Shown here: positions 53,057 to 63,900 of the stretch, piece by piece
Position numbering within the stretch: the first letter of the stretch is position 1
How the letters are laid out: the number at the start of each line of letters is the position of its first letter
DNA from: Rhynchopus euleeides
Lineage: Eukaryota > Euglenozoa > Diplonemea > Diplonemida > Diplonemidae
Reading direction: 5' to 3'
Assembly: GCA_963210315.1 (NCBI GenBank)
Contig: OY723307.1
Coordinates: forward strand, 124,001-188,000
Length of the DNA: 64,000 nucleotides
Notes under the pieces: generated by a model
The model's input: the letters and a program-made list of their open reading frames with translations, nothing else
Told to the model about the DNA's origin: nothing
The model's database searches: none
Program-made: the position numbers and the translations under genes

Positions 53057-53168
53057 AAGGGGGTCTTCGCTACGGGGTGACCGTCAGTGCATTTTGGTGA
53101 ATTCCCTGTTGAATTGGCTGAAAACTGACGGAGATTGACGAAGGATAACGGCCAGCGAAGACCCCCGA
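53057..53168. mobile_element. Small inverted-repeat element (MITE-like), third copy
   Basis: Ends are GGGGGTCTTCGCTACGG and complement CCAGCGAAGACCCCC. The interior has TTGGCTGAAAACTGAC, shared with 14571-14697 in opposite orientation. It lies about 260 bp below the dioxygenase-like gene. Confidence 0.65.
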
Positions 53169-53429
53169 AGGGTGGGTTAATTAAAGACCCTGCACGGGTC
53201 CTAGCCCACCCGCTGTGTGTGTGGGGGGCGGAGGGGGGAAAGAACACGGGGGTGGATTCCCGGGAAGGAAACGCCCGAAGCAAAGCGTCACGTGAGAGGG
53301 ACCGGCTTTTCTTGTTGGGTCTAGTTTAGGCCGTTTCTCTCCTCCCCCGATGAAGGCCCTTTCATGCTTACGTTTGAAGAGCGAATCACCCACAAATGCC
53401 CACACCCTCCACCGCCCACACCCCCCTCT

Positions 53430-55022
53430 CTAGCTCACATCTGAGGCGGTATCGCCGCCACTGCCGCCTCCCCCAGGGGCACTGCACTGCACGGTGGTTG
53501 CGGACAGCAGCTCGCTCACGCCTCTGTTGACCTGCCGCGGGGCACGCATCATGCTGTCATAGGTGCGGGCTGCTGTGGCGAACTCGCTGTGGTCGAACCC
53601 CTCCTCGCACAGCGCCTGCTCGATGTTCTGCCCAAGCCACGACAGCAGCATGCTGCACGAGTTGCCTGTCTGATACACATCACCGCTGAACCTCCCTGTG
53701 GGAAGCAGCTGCGCCTGCAGCTTCGTCAGACGCCCAACATGCCTCTCTGCAGGGGTCTGCGACAGCCACGCCTCCGACACGAGATGCGTGCAGGCGCTGG
53801 GCAGCTCCGACCCCGGGTCAACTATGAACAGAGCTGCAAACCCACGCGACGCCTCGCTGCTGCTTGTGTTGACCATCCGCAGGACACGGTGCACCATCTG
53901 GTAGTTTGAGAACACCAGGAGAGTGCCCGTCTCCACGGGCACCTTGAAGATGGGCAGCGCCTCCCCGACCTGCTCACGCACGACATCCTTGGAAAAGTCC
54001 CACGGCCCTGTCACACCCCAGTAGTCCTTTGCGGCGAACTCCATGGCACCGCCCTCCAGCGCCGCATCCACGTCATAGTAATACAGCACCACAGCAGCGA
54101 TGTCCTCCACATCCCCGTCGACATGCCACAGGCCTTCGTACTCCCCACCTGGGGTGTCGTCGCTCTCCCCTTCGACGCGGACACCGCGTGGAGGCACCAC
54201 AATGCGCTGCGCCTTGGGCACCGCCTGCAGGCGCCTCCCCGCAAGGTGCAGCGCCGGGCGCTGCAGCGCCGCAAGCACCGGCAGTGCCGCCTGAAGCACC
54301 GGGGTGAACACCTCGTCCACCACACGGGAGTGTGTGTGGGCCACCTCCTGGCCCCCTCCCCGCCCCACGATGGTGGCGACGCCCTCCGGCGAGATGTCCC
54401 ACTCGGAGGCGACCCACCTGCCGCGGCTCAGGCAGAGGTTGGGGTCGATGATGTGGCGGTACTTCGGCACCGGGGTGTCCCCCACCTCCGCAGCGAGGCC
54501 ATCCAGGAGGTGGCGCACCGAAGCCAGGCGGGACGCCTCGTGCTCGCGCAGGGCGAAGACATCGCATGCGAGGCTCGGTTGCCACAGGTCAGCAGAGACG
54601 GGCGGAGGGGGCCAGAGCGGCTTGGGGAACCTGCAAATGATCTTCGTGAGAAATTCGCCAAACATCCGCTTGGTGATGTGCTGCAAAGTGACGGGGTTCT
54701 CCTCAGCTTCGTATAGTCCAACATCGCTGGTGGGGAAGGGCACCGACCTGCCGTAGTGCGTGCAATGCATGGTACGCCCTTGGCACGGGTCTGGGCTGTA
54801 CCCCTCAAACCAAGGCCTCGGGGAGAAGCACACTTGGAAGATGGGTTGGCCCTCCGGCAGGCTGCACTGCTGGGCGCATCCAGCCAGCGCTGTGAAGTGT
54901 GACCCAGCCACAACCATATACACCCCACCGCCCACAGGCAGCCACGGGGGTGTCACATCAGACGCAGCGGCATCAAGGATGTCCTGGGTGTACTGCTGCC
55001 TCCTCAGTGTTGCGCCAGACAT
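53430..55022 (-). CDS. 2OG-Fe(II) dioxygenase-like protein (DUF4246-like)
   Basis: 530 residues from the ATG at 55022. The C-terminal half shows a double-stranded beta-helix oxygenase pattern: WHVDGDVEDIAAVVLYYYD with His300 and Asp302 (HxD), distal His378 in NYQMVHRVLRM, and Arg393 in RGFAALFIVDP for 2-oxoglutarate. The HVDG...YYYD layout and IIDPNLCLSRGRW resemble the DUF4246 family, best known in fungi; substrate unknown. The frame is open for 147 further codons upstream, but these translate a proline-rich GGGGTG repeat that recurs between the ABC genes, so I start at MSGATLRRQQ. The ABCG genes follow on the same strand. Confidence 0.68.
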   Translation of the reverse strand: MSGATLRRQQYTQDILDAAASDVTPPWLPVGGGVYMVVAGSHFTALAGCAQQCSLPEGQPIFQVCFSPRPWFEGYSPDPCQGRTMHCTHYGRSVPFPTSDVGLYEAEENPVTLQHITKRMFGEFLTKIICRFPKPLWPPPPVSADLWQPSLACDVFALREHEASRLASVRHLLDGLAAEVGDTPVPKYRHIIDPNLCLSRGRWVASEWDISPEGVATIVGRGGGQEVAHTHSRVVDEVFTPVLQAALPVLAALQRPALHLAGRRLQAVPKAQRIVVPPRGVRVEGESDDTPGGEYEGLWHVDGDVEDIAAVVLYYYDVDAALEGGAMEFAAKDYWGVTGPWDFSKDVVREQVGEALPIFKVPVETGTLLVFSNYQMVHRVLRMVNTSSSEASRGFAALFIVDPGSELPSACTHLVSEAWLSQTPAERHVGRLTKLQAQLLPTGRFSGDVYQTGNSCSMLLSWLGQNIEQALCEEGFDHSEFATAARTYDSMMRAPRQVNRGVSELLSATTVQCSAPGGGGSGGDTASDVS

Positions 55023-55354
55023 ACCCTCCCTCAGCAGGACTGGACGTCTGCTGCGGAAAAGAGTGCGTTGGCGGTGGGTGGTGTGTATTGGGCAGTGGTG
55101 GCGGTGCCGTTGGCAGGGGTGTTTTTGCCCCAATTCTACTGTGCAAATGCAGGCGACGGGGGGGTGGGGTGGGGGTGGGGAGGGTGGGTCGGAACTGGGG
55201 TGTGTTGGGGTGGGGGAATGTCCCGCTGCTCCGTAGACACTGGAGGGGGCGCTCACACCTCCTCCTGGCCTGCCGTGGAGCGGCAGGTGGTGACGGGTCC
55301 CAGCCACGCTGTGAGTGCTGGGGGTGGGGGTGGGGAAGAACAACAAAAGGCATC
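55023..55354. repeat. GGGGTG-rich upstream region of the dioxygenase gene
   Basis: Imperfect GGGGTG/GGGTGGG tandem repeats with blocks GCAAATGCAGGCGACGGG and GGAACTGGGGTGTGTTGGGG. Both blocks recur at 59868-60095. It is a probable promoter or 5' UTR region for the 53430-55022 gene; no specific site is recognised. Confidence 0.5.
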
Positions 55355-58300
55355 CTCGATGCGTTTGGAAACAAACTTCTGGCACGCCTGCAGCAAACAG
55401 GTGAGGTGAGGAGGGGGCGGGGGAGGCGGGGGGGCTGGCCTGCAGCGTGCTGTATGCATGCATGCTGGCACGCCCCCTCTTCTCCTGAAATCCTCCCCCT
55501 TCCCCTCAACTCTCCGATAAAAGAGAAGAGAAAGACAAGGGTCGTGCTGTGTGTGCACATGCGTGAATAGGAGGGGTTCGTGTGAAGCCTTTCGCGAAGA
55601 GGCTCAAACACACGCCTTCACTGTTTCACTGACGAGAGGCTGTGTTCTCTTGATGATTGTTCTTTGCGCGGGGTGTCACACAGGGCAAGGAGTGTGGCCC
55701 ATGTGGACACCTCCTCAACGCCTGGGCCATGTGTGTCTGATCACGTGTTGCAGGAGCAGCGCAGCCCGATTCAGGGAGGGGCAGGCAGGGCTGCAGGGCT
55801 GCCTTGCTGATGGGAAAGAAACCCCGATGGAGGCACGGCTGTACTCCAGCTCAATGCCCTCTGCCGGGTGTCGTCAGTGGGTGGCCCCCGCCTGGCTATT
55901 ACACAACCTTGTCCCCCTTTCGGTGCGCGCAAGGCACAGCACACGAATGCGGGTGGCGGATGTGCTTTCTCTCAGAACCAGGCGGGGGTACCCAAAGGGC
56001 TAAAGGGAGATAGGTGGCGGAGAAGTTTCAGAATAGATAGAGAGAGGCTAGAGAGAGTGTGTGCTTGTGTGTGGCGGGGAACGGAAGCAAGGACAATGGC
56101 ATGTTCCAAAAAAGTTGAAGGTTCAAACGTTTCCCGCTTTGCTGTGAGGCTGTGTGTTCTTAGAAACACGGCGTGTTCCATTTCGTTTGTTTCTTGCAAT
56201 GACACCGCAAATGTGGAGTTGCATTGGATGATTCCCACCACCAAAGTCAGGTCAGGCACCGCCATAACGGTGTTAACCCTAATCAACCCAACTTTCTGTT
56301 GCCGGTGCAGCGGGGAGGGAGGGAGGGAGGGGGCATGGGAGCGCAGGAAGAACAAGGTGGTAGTGAAGCTTGGGAAGAAAAAAACAAGATGGGCATTGCA
56401 AAAATGCACCTACGCACAAAGGAATAGCCATGTGCTGCACCACAGGCTGTCAGACAGAGAAAAGCTGATGAGACGAACCACTCGTAGAAATACTATCCCC
56501 TCCGTCGTGGAGAACAGAACGCACCGAACACTCTGATGACTTCCTTTAGATGCGATCTCTCCACTCAACAAGGTTGAGGCCACTGTTCACTTTGGATCTC
56601 TTGTGTGTCCTCTGTACATCGCCCTGTGTCGACAGCCGACACGGACAATAGGGAAGGCAGGAGGGGCCCGTGGACTGGAGGGCAGTGCACGCCTCGCCAC
56701 AACAGCTCACTGCCCCACTGCAGGCAGGCGGGAGCCCGCCCACAGCAAGTCAGTGGCGGCGCAGGGCGTTCGCCCAATCCAGGCGGCGAGCCACACCTCA
56801 CCATCCCTACCGCAAGGAGGCGTGTTGTCGGGTTCGCATGAGGAAGTCGGCAGCCCCACCCCCACTTGCAGGTGCTGCATGTCCCCGAAAGTAGAACAGA
56901 ATGGTGTGTTGTGTTCGCAGCAGCGTCGCATGAAGCGCATGCTGCCGATGCAGGCACCACCGAGCTGGGTGGCTGCAGGCGTTTTGCCTGTGCCGCACGC
57001 AGCTCAGGCCTGCAGGCGGCTGCCCTTCCTCGCAAGGATGAAGAACGCCATGAAACGGAACACCACGAAGACACCGATCATGATCCCGAAGTAGGCCCAC
57101 TCCCAGTCCTTGATGTCCATCCTGTCAAAGAGGGCGTCGCGGAAAATCACAGCCTCGGCGTGCTCCGTGGTGTTGGAGGAGAAGGGGACGCTGCTGAACT
57201 CCGCAATCGTCATCAGGTTGAGGCCGTACTTCAGGGAGCAGAGGTACTGTGCCCAGCGCAGGAAGCTCGGGATGCTGGAGGTGGGGATGAAAATCCCTGC
57301 GAACAGGATCTGCGGGACGAAGAGCAGCGGGGAGAGCTGGATGGCGATCTGCGGGTTCGAAGCAATGCTCCCGATCAGCAGCGCCGTCGACGCAGACACC
57401 AGGCCCAGCAGTGCGGTCGCCAGCACCAGATAGGGCATGGGGCCCTGCAGGTCCATCAGCCAGTACGTCACGAAGTACAGCACCAGGGATTGTGCGATGG
57501 ACATCGGGATCTCAACCATCAGCTTCGACCAGAAGTACGGGAGGGCGCTGTATGTGCCTGTCGCGTACTCACGGAGGAACACAGGCTTCTCCAAGGGGAA
57601 GGACAGCATCATGGGCTGTGCCAGCCCGAACATCCCGCCGATGGCGATCTGCGACAGCGCACCGAAGTGCGACTGGATCCCGTCGATGTCGAGGTAGCCC
57701 TTGCTGGGGGAACCGACGTTGGAGAAGACAAGCCCCACAAGGAAGTTGATGAAGATGGTCGTCCCGAAGCGGGCGATCAGCGCCGTCATGTCGCGCCCCA
57801 CGTTCACAGCCTCACGGAGGCCCAGGGCGATGAACTGTGTCAGGAAGGGCGCCTTCGCCTCGCGTGCCAGCTCCACGTCCCCCGAGGGGACCGTGAGGGG
57901 TGCGTGGGTCGGGGTCACCGCAAACCGTGCGGAGACAGTGTTCCAGTAGTCTGCCAGCAGCATCGTCGGCTTGGGGCGGTCGTTCGTCAGTCCTTCCTCC
58001 GCGTCCCCCTGCGGCCTGTGGAGCACCTCGTCCTCCAGCTGCATGCAGAACATCACATGGTCTGCAGGGTTGGAACCGGACTCGATGGGGTACCCCGCCC
58101 CGGTGAAGTGCTCCGTCAGCCCTGCGACAGGCCCGTTGTACACGTTGCGCCCCTGGCTCACCAGCACGACGTCGTCGAACAGCGCAAACACCTCAGACGA
58201 GGGCTGGTGGATCGTGGCAACCACGGTCCGCTTCACCCCGTCGTACTGCCCGTTGGCAAGCTGCTTCAGCATGTCGCACACCATCCACGCGGCGTAGCTG

Positions 58301-59100
58301 TCGAGACCCGAGGTCGGCTCGTCAAGGAACAGGTACTGCAAGTTCGCCACCAGCTCGATCCCGATGGCGATGCGCTTCTTCTCCCCCCCGGAAAGCCCAG
58401 GGATCATGACGCTGCCGGTGAAGGTGTTGGCACACTTGTCGAGGCGCAGCTTGTGCAGCGTGTCACGCACCAGCGACTCCCGCGCCTCGGCGTTGAGGGA
58501 CGGGTTGCGCAGCTTCGCGGAGAAGTTCAGCGCCTCCAGCGGCGTCTGCGTTGCGAAGAGTGCGTCCTCCTGCATCACATACGCAACCTTGTTGCGGAAC
58601 TCGATGGGGTTCAGCGGCTTCCCGTCGAGCATCACCGTGCCCGACACCCCAACCCCGTTGACGCCGTCCGCCACACGCCCCGCCAGCAGGTTGAGCAGCG
58701 ACGACTTGCCGGCCCCGCTCGGCCCCATGATGCAGCACAGCCGCCCGCTGTTGATGTTCCCGGTCACCCCCTTCAGGATGCGCTTCTTCCCGGTGGACTT
58801 GATCTGCTCGGGCGTCAGGTGCCCCGACGTCCCGTCGCGCTTCCACTGCACCTCGACGCTGCCATCTCCGTGCACCTGCTGCACGGTGCAGTCCTCCCAC
58901 GCCCCGTTCGACGCCTGCCCCAGCCCAGGCTCCATGGCGGTGGGGGGAGAGCTCTTCTTCTTCACATCGTAAGTGATCCCACTCCAGCTCAGGCCCAGCC
59001 CGTCAGGCGCAGGTGACTGCGTCCTGCTGTCTCTGCTGATCAGCGACGAGAGCTCCCCTGCAGTCCCGGTCTTATGAAACATTGCGTGAGAGCTGGTGTT
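55355..59100. repeat. Tandem duplication unit 1 (ABCG locus)
   Basis: Sequence from CTCGATGCGTTTGGAAACAA onward recurs at 60931 with an offset of about 5.58 kb. The match is high through the noncoding 1.6 kb and the ABC gene, with only scattered differences. The right end of the homology cannot be fixed because the second copy leaves the window. Confidence 0.85.
57004..59082 (-). CDS. ABCG-type half-transporter, tandem copy 1
   Basis: 692 residues, single exon, nucleotide-binding domain before membrane domain as in ABCG half-transporters, which dimerise and export lipids or small hydrophobic compounds using ATP. Walker A GPSGAGKSS at 120-128, signature LSGGEKKR 230-237, Walker B YLFLDEPTSGLD from 250, switch His in IHQPSS near 292. 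Six membrane segments at about 438-455, 470-490, 513-540, 551-572, 583-600 and 663-682. Residues about 61-95 hold a compact beta-type stretch (VEVQWKRDGTSGHLTPEQI) not usual in ABCG proteins. The ATG at 59082 is the first in frame. Substrate unknown. Confidence 0.92.
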   Translation of the reverse strand: MFHKTGTAGELSSLISRDSRTQSPAPDGLGLSWSGITYDVKKKSSPPTAMEPGLGQASNGAWEDCTVQQVHGDGSVEVQWKRDGTSGHLTPEQIKSTGKKRILKGVTGNINSGRLCCIMGPSGAGKSSLLNLLAGRVADGVNGVGVSGTVMLDGKPLNPIEFRNKVAYVMQEDALFATQTPLEALNFSAKLRNPSLNAEARESLVRDTLHKLRLDKCANTFTGSVMIPGLSGGEKKRIAIGIELVANLQYLFLDEPTSGLDSYAAWMVCDMLKQLANGQYDGVKRTVVATIHQPSSEVFALFDDVVLVSQGRNVYNGPVAGLTEHFTGAGYPIESGSNPADHVMFCMQLEDEVLHRPQGDAEEGLTNDRPKPTMLLADYWNTVSARFAVTPTHAPLTVPSGDVELAREAKAPFLTQFIALGLREAVNVGRDMTALIARFGTTIFINFLVGLVFSNVGSPSKGYLDIDGIQSHFGALSQIAIGGMFGLAQPMMLSFPLEKPVFLREYATGTYSALPYFWSKLMVEIPMSIAQSLVLYFVTYWLMDLQGPMPYLVLATALLGLVSASTALLIGSIASNPQIAIQLSPLLFVPQILFAGIFIPTSSIPSFLRWAQYLCSLKYGLNLMTIAEFSSVPFSSNTTEHAEAVIFRDALFDRMDIKDWEWAYFGIMIGVFVVFRFMAFFILARKGSRLQA

Positions 59101-60406
59101 GCCTGTGCGGGTGTGATGTGATGGAGAGACAAGGCCCCCGTGGTGGTGCGGGAACCCCCCCTGCGAGATGCCCTTGACTGGGGCGAAGTCAGGTGGCGCT
59201 GCACCTTATCCCCAGCAAGCTGCAACTAACGTCGAGGCCCAGGCGGGTTCAGACGAGCACGCTGATCACGGGAACACAAACGAGGTGTCGAGCGCTTCGT
59301 CCCGACGCAGGCTGCCGCCGCTCTGGAGGACGAACTCGGGCGAGGCGTTCGCAGGAGCAGCAGCTGGCAGCACCCTGCGGAACCTTGTTGTCGGTGCGTG
59401 AACCGGGTGCTGAACACCTTACTCCGTGTGCGCAGGATGCCCAACGTCGGCGAGTACGCAAAGCGCATGCGACAAGAGGAGGCGGTGACTGGCTCCGAGC
59501 CAGGGGCGGGCGGCGGGAGCCACTCAAGGGGGATAACAAGGGCACCTGGTGGGTCCAGGCAACAATATCGACATCGCGAACACCCTAGCGTGCCTGGGGC
59601 ACATCATCAAGTTGAGGGGCGGACGTGTTGGAGACCCTCAAGGGGGTCTCGGGGGGTGGGGTGGAGGTTTCCAGGGAACACCTTCGGGCGGCGTGGAAGG
59701 CGGTGTCTCCGGGGGACGATGAATCCTGGGACCGCTGCCCCACACGCCGCATCCTGCTGTGTGGCGTCGGCTGGGGGACGGCAAGTTCCGGATGCTGGCG
59801 GATACTGCGGGGCGACCCGCACGGAGGCGGAGTGGTGGTGCTGGCAGGGGGGAGTGCCCCAAATCCACTGTGCAAGTGCAGGCGACGGGGGTGGTGGGAA
59901 GTGGGGTGGGTTGGGTGCGGGCGTCTCAGCGACAACAACACCACTTCCCCGACACCCGCCCCCCCACCCCCCCTCTCGTCAGATAAGGGGCTGCCTCCCC
60001 CCCGAGCCGTTAAATTCTGCACAGGACAGGGGGGGTGGGAACTGGGGTGTGTTGGGGTGGGGGTGGGGAAGAACAACAAAAGGCATCCTCGATGCCAAGT
60101 ATGCCTGGGACTTTGGCCTTTTTGGGCCCAAAAAGGGGTCGGGATTCCACTTTTTCTCCAAGGGTTTTTCGGGGGGGAAATGGCGCGCAATCCCCCTCGC
60201 GGGCAAGAAAATCCCCCCATCCCCACCACACAACCAGTGTGAGTGTGGTGTGTGGGTATTGGACGCCCTGTGTGATGAGAGATAGTGGCAACACAACAGC
60301 AACATGCCAGGCAAGGGGTGCCAAAAATGGGTTTTCGGGGCGTTATTGTAACGACCCCTTCCTATGCCCAGTGGCACAAGCTCAAGGATTTGGTTGCTCG
60401 ACATAC

Positions 60407-60456
60407 GGGGGGTCTGGGGGGCGGAGCCCCCCAGCCGCCGGAGGCCACGGTAGTGA
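60407..60456. repeat. 50-bp hairpin repeat, copy 2
   Basis: Same as 2629-2678, including the 9-bp stem CTGGGGGGC/GCCCCCCAG. Confidence 0.75.
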
Positions 60457-60620
60457 GTATCTGTTCCTTGCGCCGTAGTGGGAGCGCGTGGGAGTTGCGG
60501 GCGTACAGATTGTTGGCTGCGTCCTCCTGAGGCTACTGAGAGTGGTCTGGGTCCCATTCGCTGATGTGAACCCAAAGGACTTGGCTACAAGACAGGCACA
60601 CGCTCCAGCCTAGTGGTACA

Positions 60621-60670
60621 GGGGGGTCTGGGGGGCGGAGCCCCCCAGCCGCCGGAGGCCACGGTAGTGA
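60621..60670. repeat. 50-bp hairpin repeat, copy 3
   Basis: Same as 60407-60456, 214 bp further on and in the same orientation. Confidence 0.75.
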
Positions 60671-60930
60671 ACGCCTGGCTCTTGACTGGGGAACAACGCC
60701 GGGTTTTGGCTGGAACAACCGAAAAAGGGGCGGGTGTCCGGAGGATTCATCCTCATCCCCCACTAGAATACCACCTGCCCCCGAAAAACTTCACCCAGAA
60801 AACCTGTGGGGAAAAAATCCCACCTAAAAAACCCAAGGAGAAAAAAAAATTCCCTCCCTATAAAAACCCAAAGAGAAAAAAAGTGCAATCCTGAATCGGG
60901 ACTTGGACTCCACATTTAGCTTCATACTTG

Positions 60931-63900
60931 CTCGATGCGTTTGGAAACAAACTTCTGGCACGCCTGCAGCAAACAGGTGAGGTGAGGAGGGGGCGGGGGA
61001 GGCGGGGGGGCTGGCCTGCAGCGTGCTGTATGCATGCATGCTGGCACGCCCCCTCTTCTCCTGAAATCCTCCCCCTTCCCCTCAACTCTCCGATAAAAGA
61101 GAAGAGAAAGACAAGGGTCGTGCTGTGTGTGCACATGCGTGAATAGGAGGGGTTCGTGTGAAGCCTTTCGCGAAGAGGCTCAAACACACGCCTTCACTGT
61201 TTCACTGACGAGAGGCTGTGTTCTCTTGATGATTGTTCTTTGCGCGGGGTGTCACACAGGGCAAGGAGTGTGGCGCCCGCGTGAACACCGCCTCGACGCC
61301 TGGGCCATGGGTGTCTGATCACGTGTTGCAGGAGCAGCGCAGCCCGCTTCAGGGAGGGGCAGGCAGGGCTGCAGGGCTGCCTTGCTGATGGGAAAGAAAC
61401 CCCGATGGAGGCACGGCTGTGCTCCAGCTCAATGCCCTCTGCCGGGTGTCGTCAGTGGGTGGCCCCCGCCTGGCTATTACACAACCTTGTCCCCCTTTCG
61501 GTGCGCGCAAGGCACAGCACACGAATGCGGGTGGCGGATGTGCTTTCTCTCAGAACCAGACGGGGGTGGTACCCAAAGGGCTAAAGGGAGATAGGTGGCG
61601 GAGAAGTATCAGAATAGATTGAGAGAGGCTAGAGAGAGTGCGTGCTTGTGTGTGGCGGGGAACGGAAGCAAGGACAATGGCATGTTCCAAAAAAGTTGAA
61701 GGTTCAAACGTTTCCCGCTTTGCTCTGAGGCTGTGTGTTCTGGGAAACACGGCGTGCTTCCCATTCGTTTGTTTCTTGCCATGACACCGCAAATGGGGAT
61801 TTGTATTGGCTGATTCCCACCACCAAAGTCAGGTCAGGCACCGCCATAACGGTGTTAACCCTAATCAACCCAACTTTCTGTTGCCGGTGCAGCGGGGAGG
61901 GAGGGAGGGAGGGGGCATGGGAGCGCAGGAAGAACAAGGTGGTGGTGAAGCTTGGGAAGAAAAACAAGATGGGCATTGCAAAAATGCACCTACGCACGAA
62001 GGGATAGACATGTGCTGCACCACAGGCTGTCAGACAGAGAAAAGCTGATGAGACGAACCACTCGTAGAAATACTATCCCCTCCGTCGTGGAGAACAGAAC
62101 GCACCGAACACTCTGATGACTTCCTTTAGATGCGATCTCTCCACTCAACAAGGTTGAGGCCACTGTTCACTTTGGATCTCTTGTGTGTCCTCTGTACATC
62201 GCCCTGTGTCGACAGCCGACACGGACAATAGGGAGGCAGGAGGGGCCCGTGGACTGGAGGGCAGTGCACGCCTCGCCACAACAGCTCACTGCCCCACTGC
62301 AGGCAGGCGGGAGCCCGCCCACAGCAAGTCAGTGGCGGCGCAGGGCGTTCGCCCAAACCAGGCGGCGAGCCACACCTCACCATCCCTACCGCAAGGAGGC
62401 GTGTTGTCGGGTTCGCATGAGGAAGTCGGCAGCCCCACCCCCACTTGCAGGTGCTGCATGTCCCCGAAAGTAGAACAGAATGGTGTGTTGTGTTCGCAGC
62501 AGCGTCGCATGAAGCGCATGCTGCCGATGCAGGCACCACCGAGCAGGGTGGCTGCGGGCGTTTAGCCTGTGCCGCACGCAGCTCAGGCCTGCAGGCGGCT
62601 GCCCTTCCTCGCAAGGACGACGAACGCCATGAATCGGAACACCACGAAGACACCGATCATGATCCCGAAGTAGGCCCACTCCCAGTCCTTCTTGATGTCC
62701 ATGCTGTCGAAGAGGGCATCGCGGGCGAAGACAGCCTCGGCGTGCTCCGTGGTGTTGGAGGAGAAGGGGACGCTGCTGAACTCTGCAATCGTCATCAGGT
62801 TGAGGCCGTACTTCAGGGAGCAGAGGTACTGTGCCCAGCGCAGGAAGCTCGGGATGCTGGAGGTGGGGATGAAAATCCCTGCAAACAGGATCTGCGGGAC
62901 GAAGAGCAGCGGGGAGAGCTGGATGGCGATCAGCGGGTTCGACGCGATGCTCCCGATCAGCAGCGCTGTCGACGCAGACACCAGGCCCAGCAGTGCGGTC
63001 GCCAGCACCAGATAGGGCAGGGGGCCCTGCAGGTCCATCAGCCAGTACGTCACGAAGTACAGCACCAGGGATTGTACGATGGACATCGGGATCTCAACCA
63101 TCAGCTTCGACCAGAAGTACGGGAGGGCGCTGTATGTGCCTGTCGCGTACTCACGAAGGAACACAGGCTTCTCCAAGGGGAAGGACAGCATCATGGGCTG
63201 TGCCAGCCCGAACATCCCGCCGATGGCGATCTGTGCCAGCGCACCGAAGTGCGACTGGATCCCGTCGGCATCGAGGTAGCCTTTGCTGGGGGAACCGGCG
63301 TTGGAGAAGACAAGCCCCACAAGCAGGTTCATGAAGATGGTCGTCCCGAAGCGGGCGATCAGCGCCGTCATGTCGCGCCCCACGTTCACAGCCTCACGGA
63401 GACCCAGGGCGGTGAACTGTGTCAGGAAGGACGACTTCGCCTCGCGTGCCAGCTCCACGTCCCCCGAGGGGACCGTGAGGGGTGCGTGGGTCGGGGTCAT
63501 CGCAAACCGTGCGGAGACAGTGTTCCAGTAGTCCGCCAGCAGCATCGTCGGCTTGGGGCGGTCGTTCGTCAACCCCTCCTCCGCGTCCCCCTGCGGCCTG
63601 TGGAGCACCTCGTCCTCCAGCTGCATGCAGAACATCACATGGTCCGCAGGGTTGGACCCGGACTCGATGGGGTACCCCGCCCCGGTGAAGTGCTCCGTCA
63701 GCCCTGCGACAGGCCCGTTGTACACGTTGCGTCCCTGGCTCACCAGCACGACGTCGTCGAACAGCGCAAACACCTCAGACGAGGGCTGGTGGATCGTGGC
63801 AACCACGGTCCGCTTCACCCCGTCGTACTGCCCGTTGGCAAGCTGCTTCAGCATGTCGCACACCATCCACGCGGCGTAGCTGTCGAGACCCGAGGTCGGC

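Larger units (their letters stand above)
59083..60930. other. Spacer between ABCG copies, degraded repeats
   Basis: Holds a decayed copy of the GGGGTG-rich region (59868-60095), two copies of the 50-bp hairpin repeat and A-rich stretches at 60780-60890. Open stretches at 59168-59800 on the plus strand have balanced composition (AATNVEAQAGSDEHADHG, LRAAWKAVSPGDDESWD) and could be gene remnants. I recognise none. Confidence 0.45.

Noticed and set aside
55023-55463. 147 extra N-terminal codons for the dioxygenase-like protein
   Set aside because: They translate a proline-rich GGGGTG repeat that recurs elsewhere, and carry no oxygenase feature.
56866-59016. 716-codon plus-strand open frame
   Set aside because: It is antisense to the ABCG gene. 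Composition is His/Arg/Val-rich with no domain, typical of an open shadow frame in GC-rich DNA.
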